NCBI GenBank assembly: GCA_032622095.1
Contig: CP136061.1
Location: 169,825,107-169,889,106, forward strand
Origin: Siphonodentalium dalli
Taxonomy: Eukaryota > Mollusca > Scaphopoda > Gadilida > Siphonodentaliidae
Length of the DNA stretch: 64,000 nt
Direction: 5' to 3'
The position numbers and the translations under genes were made by a program. The notes beneath the pieces were generated by a model. That model ran no database searches. It saw nothing but the letters and a program-made list of their open reading frames with translations, and was not told the DNA's origin. This document shows positions 63,073 to 64,000 of this stretch, in pieces. How positions within the stretch are numbered: the stretch's first letter is position 1; each line of letters begins with the position of its first letter.

Positions 63073-64000
63073 CTACATATATATATATATTCCCACAATA
63101 CACATCTATAGTTATCCCCGCCACATACACATATAGGTATCCCCACCACACACATATATAGGTATCCCCACCACATACATATATAGGTATCCCCACCACA
63201 CACATATATAGGTATCCCCACCACATACATATATAGGTATCACCACCACACACATATAGGTATCCCCGCCACATACATATAGGTATCCCCACCACACACA
63301 TATAGGTATCCCCACCACACACATATATAGGTATCACCACCACATACATATATAGGTATCCCCAACACATACATCTATAGGTATCCCCACCACAAACATA
63401 TATAGGTATCCCCACCACATACATATATAGGTATCCCCACCACATACATATATTGGTATCCCCTCCACACACATATATTGGTATCACCACCACATACATA
63501 TATAGGTATCCCCGCCACACACATATATAGGTATCCCCGCCACACACATATATAGGTATCCCCACCACATACATATATAGGTCTCCCCACCACATACATC
63601 TATAGGTATCCCCACCACACACATCTATATGTATCCCCACCACACACATATATTGGTATCACCACCACATACATATATAGGTATCCCCGCCACACACATA
63701 TATAGGTATCCCCACCACATACATATATAGGTATCCCCACCACACACACATCTATAGGTATTCCCACCATATACATATATAGATATCACCACCACACACA
63801 TATATAGGTATCCCCACCACACACATATATAGGTATCCCCACCACACATATCTATAGGTATTCCCACCATATACATATATAGGTATCACCACCACACACA
63901 TATATAGGTATCCCCATCACACACATATATAGGTATCCCCGCCACATACATATATAGGTATCACCACCACACACATATATAGGTCTCCCCACCACATACA

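Larger units (their letters stand above)
48700..63310. repeat. Recurrent clusters of 23-bp short units
   Basis: Two or three successive units lacking one TA (ACATATAGG) form a fixed motif: CACACACATATAGG, CCGCCACATACATATAGG, CCACCACACACATATAGG. Clusters start near 48720, 49427, 50516, 52721, 54530, 55488, 58997, 60848, 61712 and 63254. They are nearly absent from 41.9-48.7 kb, where only single short units occur. Confidence 0.8.
41935..64000. repeat. 25-bp minisatellite array, ~880 units
   Basis: Unit on the plus strand: GGTATCCCCACCACA followed by CACATATATA. Frequent alternatives: CACA/CATA before ACAT, ATATATAG/ATCTATAG, CCCC/CACC/CCTC in the C run, and CCACC/CCGCC. 23-bp (ACATATAGG), 24-bp and 27-bp (ACATATATATAGG) units occur. 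All three minus-strand frames stay open for long stretches because the unit lacks stops there. Since 25 is not a multiple of 3, each frame cycles through a 75-nt, 25-residue pattern rich in Tyr, Val, Gly, Cys and Trp. No evidence of coding. The array runs past the window end. Confidence 0.97.

Noticed and set aside
41935-64000. CRISPR array
   Set aside because: There are regular short repeats but no unique spacers; the 25-bp units directly abut one another, and the surroundings are eukaryotic.

Overview
This 64-kb window is eukaryotic satellite and minisatellite DNA. I find no protein-coding or RNA gene that I can defend. Invertebrate origin, most likely a mollusc or other lophotrochozoan, is an inference. 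The 1.24-kb repeat carries a phrase ending in GAGTTATGGCCCTTA, and the spacer has TTATACCCC...GTCCGTCCGTCC segments; I associate both with dispersed repeats in molluscan genomes (recalled, not searched).

Layout. (1) 1-7526: right end of a tandem array of a 1247-bp satellite, family 1, five full units plus two partial ones, apparently identical. (2) 7527-12780: a 5.25-kb non-array spacer. It holds decayed dispersed repeats, microsatellites, a large inverted repeat centred at 9667, a pair of overlapping hairpins at 10384-10437, and one lone degenerate copy (about 9935-10240) of the satellite's ~300-bp building block. (3) 12781-41934: a second array of a 1242-bp satellite, family 2, 24 units called U0 to U23 here. 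It is clearly homologous to family 1 but diverged from it and carries trackable variants: 48-bp duplication, hairpin replacement, 1-bp deletions and one truncated unit. (4) 41935-64000: a 25-bp minisatellite of roughly 880 units running off the window end, with block-level higher-order structure.

The three arrays look like products of repeated amplification and local homogenisation. The 1.24-kb unit itself contains two diverged ~304-bp subunits. The single copy in the spacer suggests that an ancestral ~300-bp monomer was compounded into the 1.24-kb unit. The unit also contains a 30-bp palindrome, and both edges of the second array fall on it. Variant units recur in the same linked order at distant places, so blocks of two or more units were copied together.

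Long open frames occur throughout: a 165-codon frame in the satellite, and frames up to 349 codons on the minus strand of the minisatellite. They are best explained by repetition of a stop-free unit and not as genes. Heterochromatic (pericentromeric or subtelomeric) location is plausible but not shown by the sequence alone.
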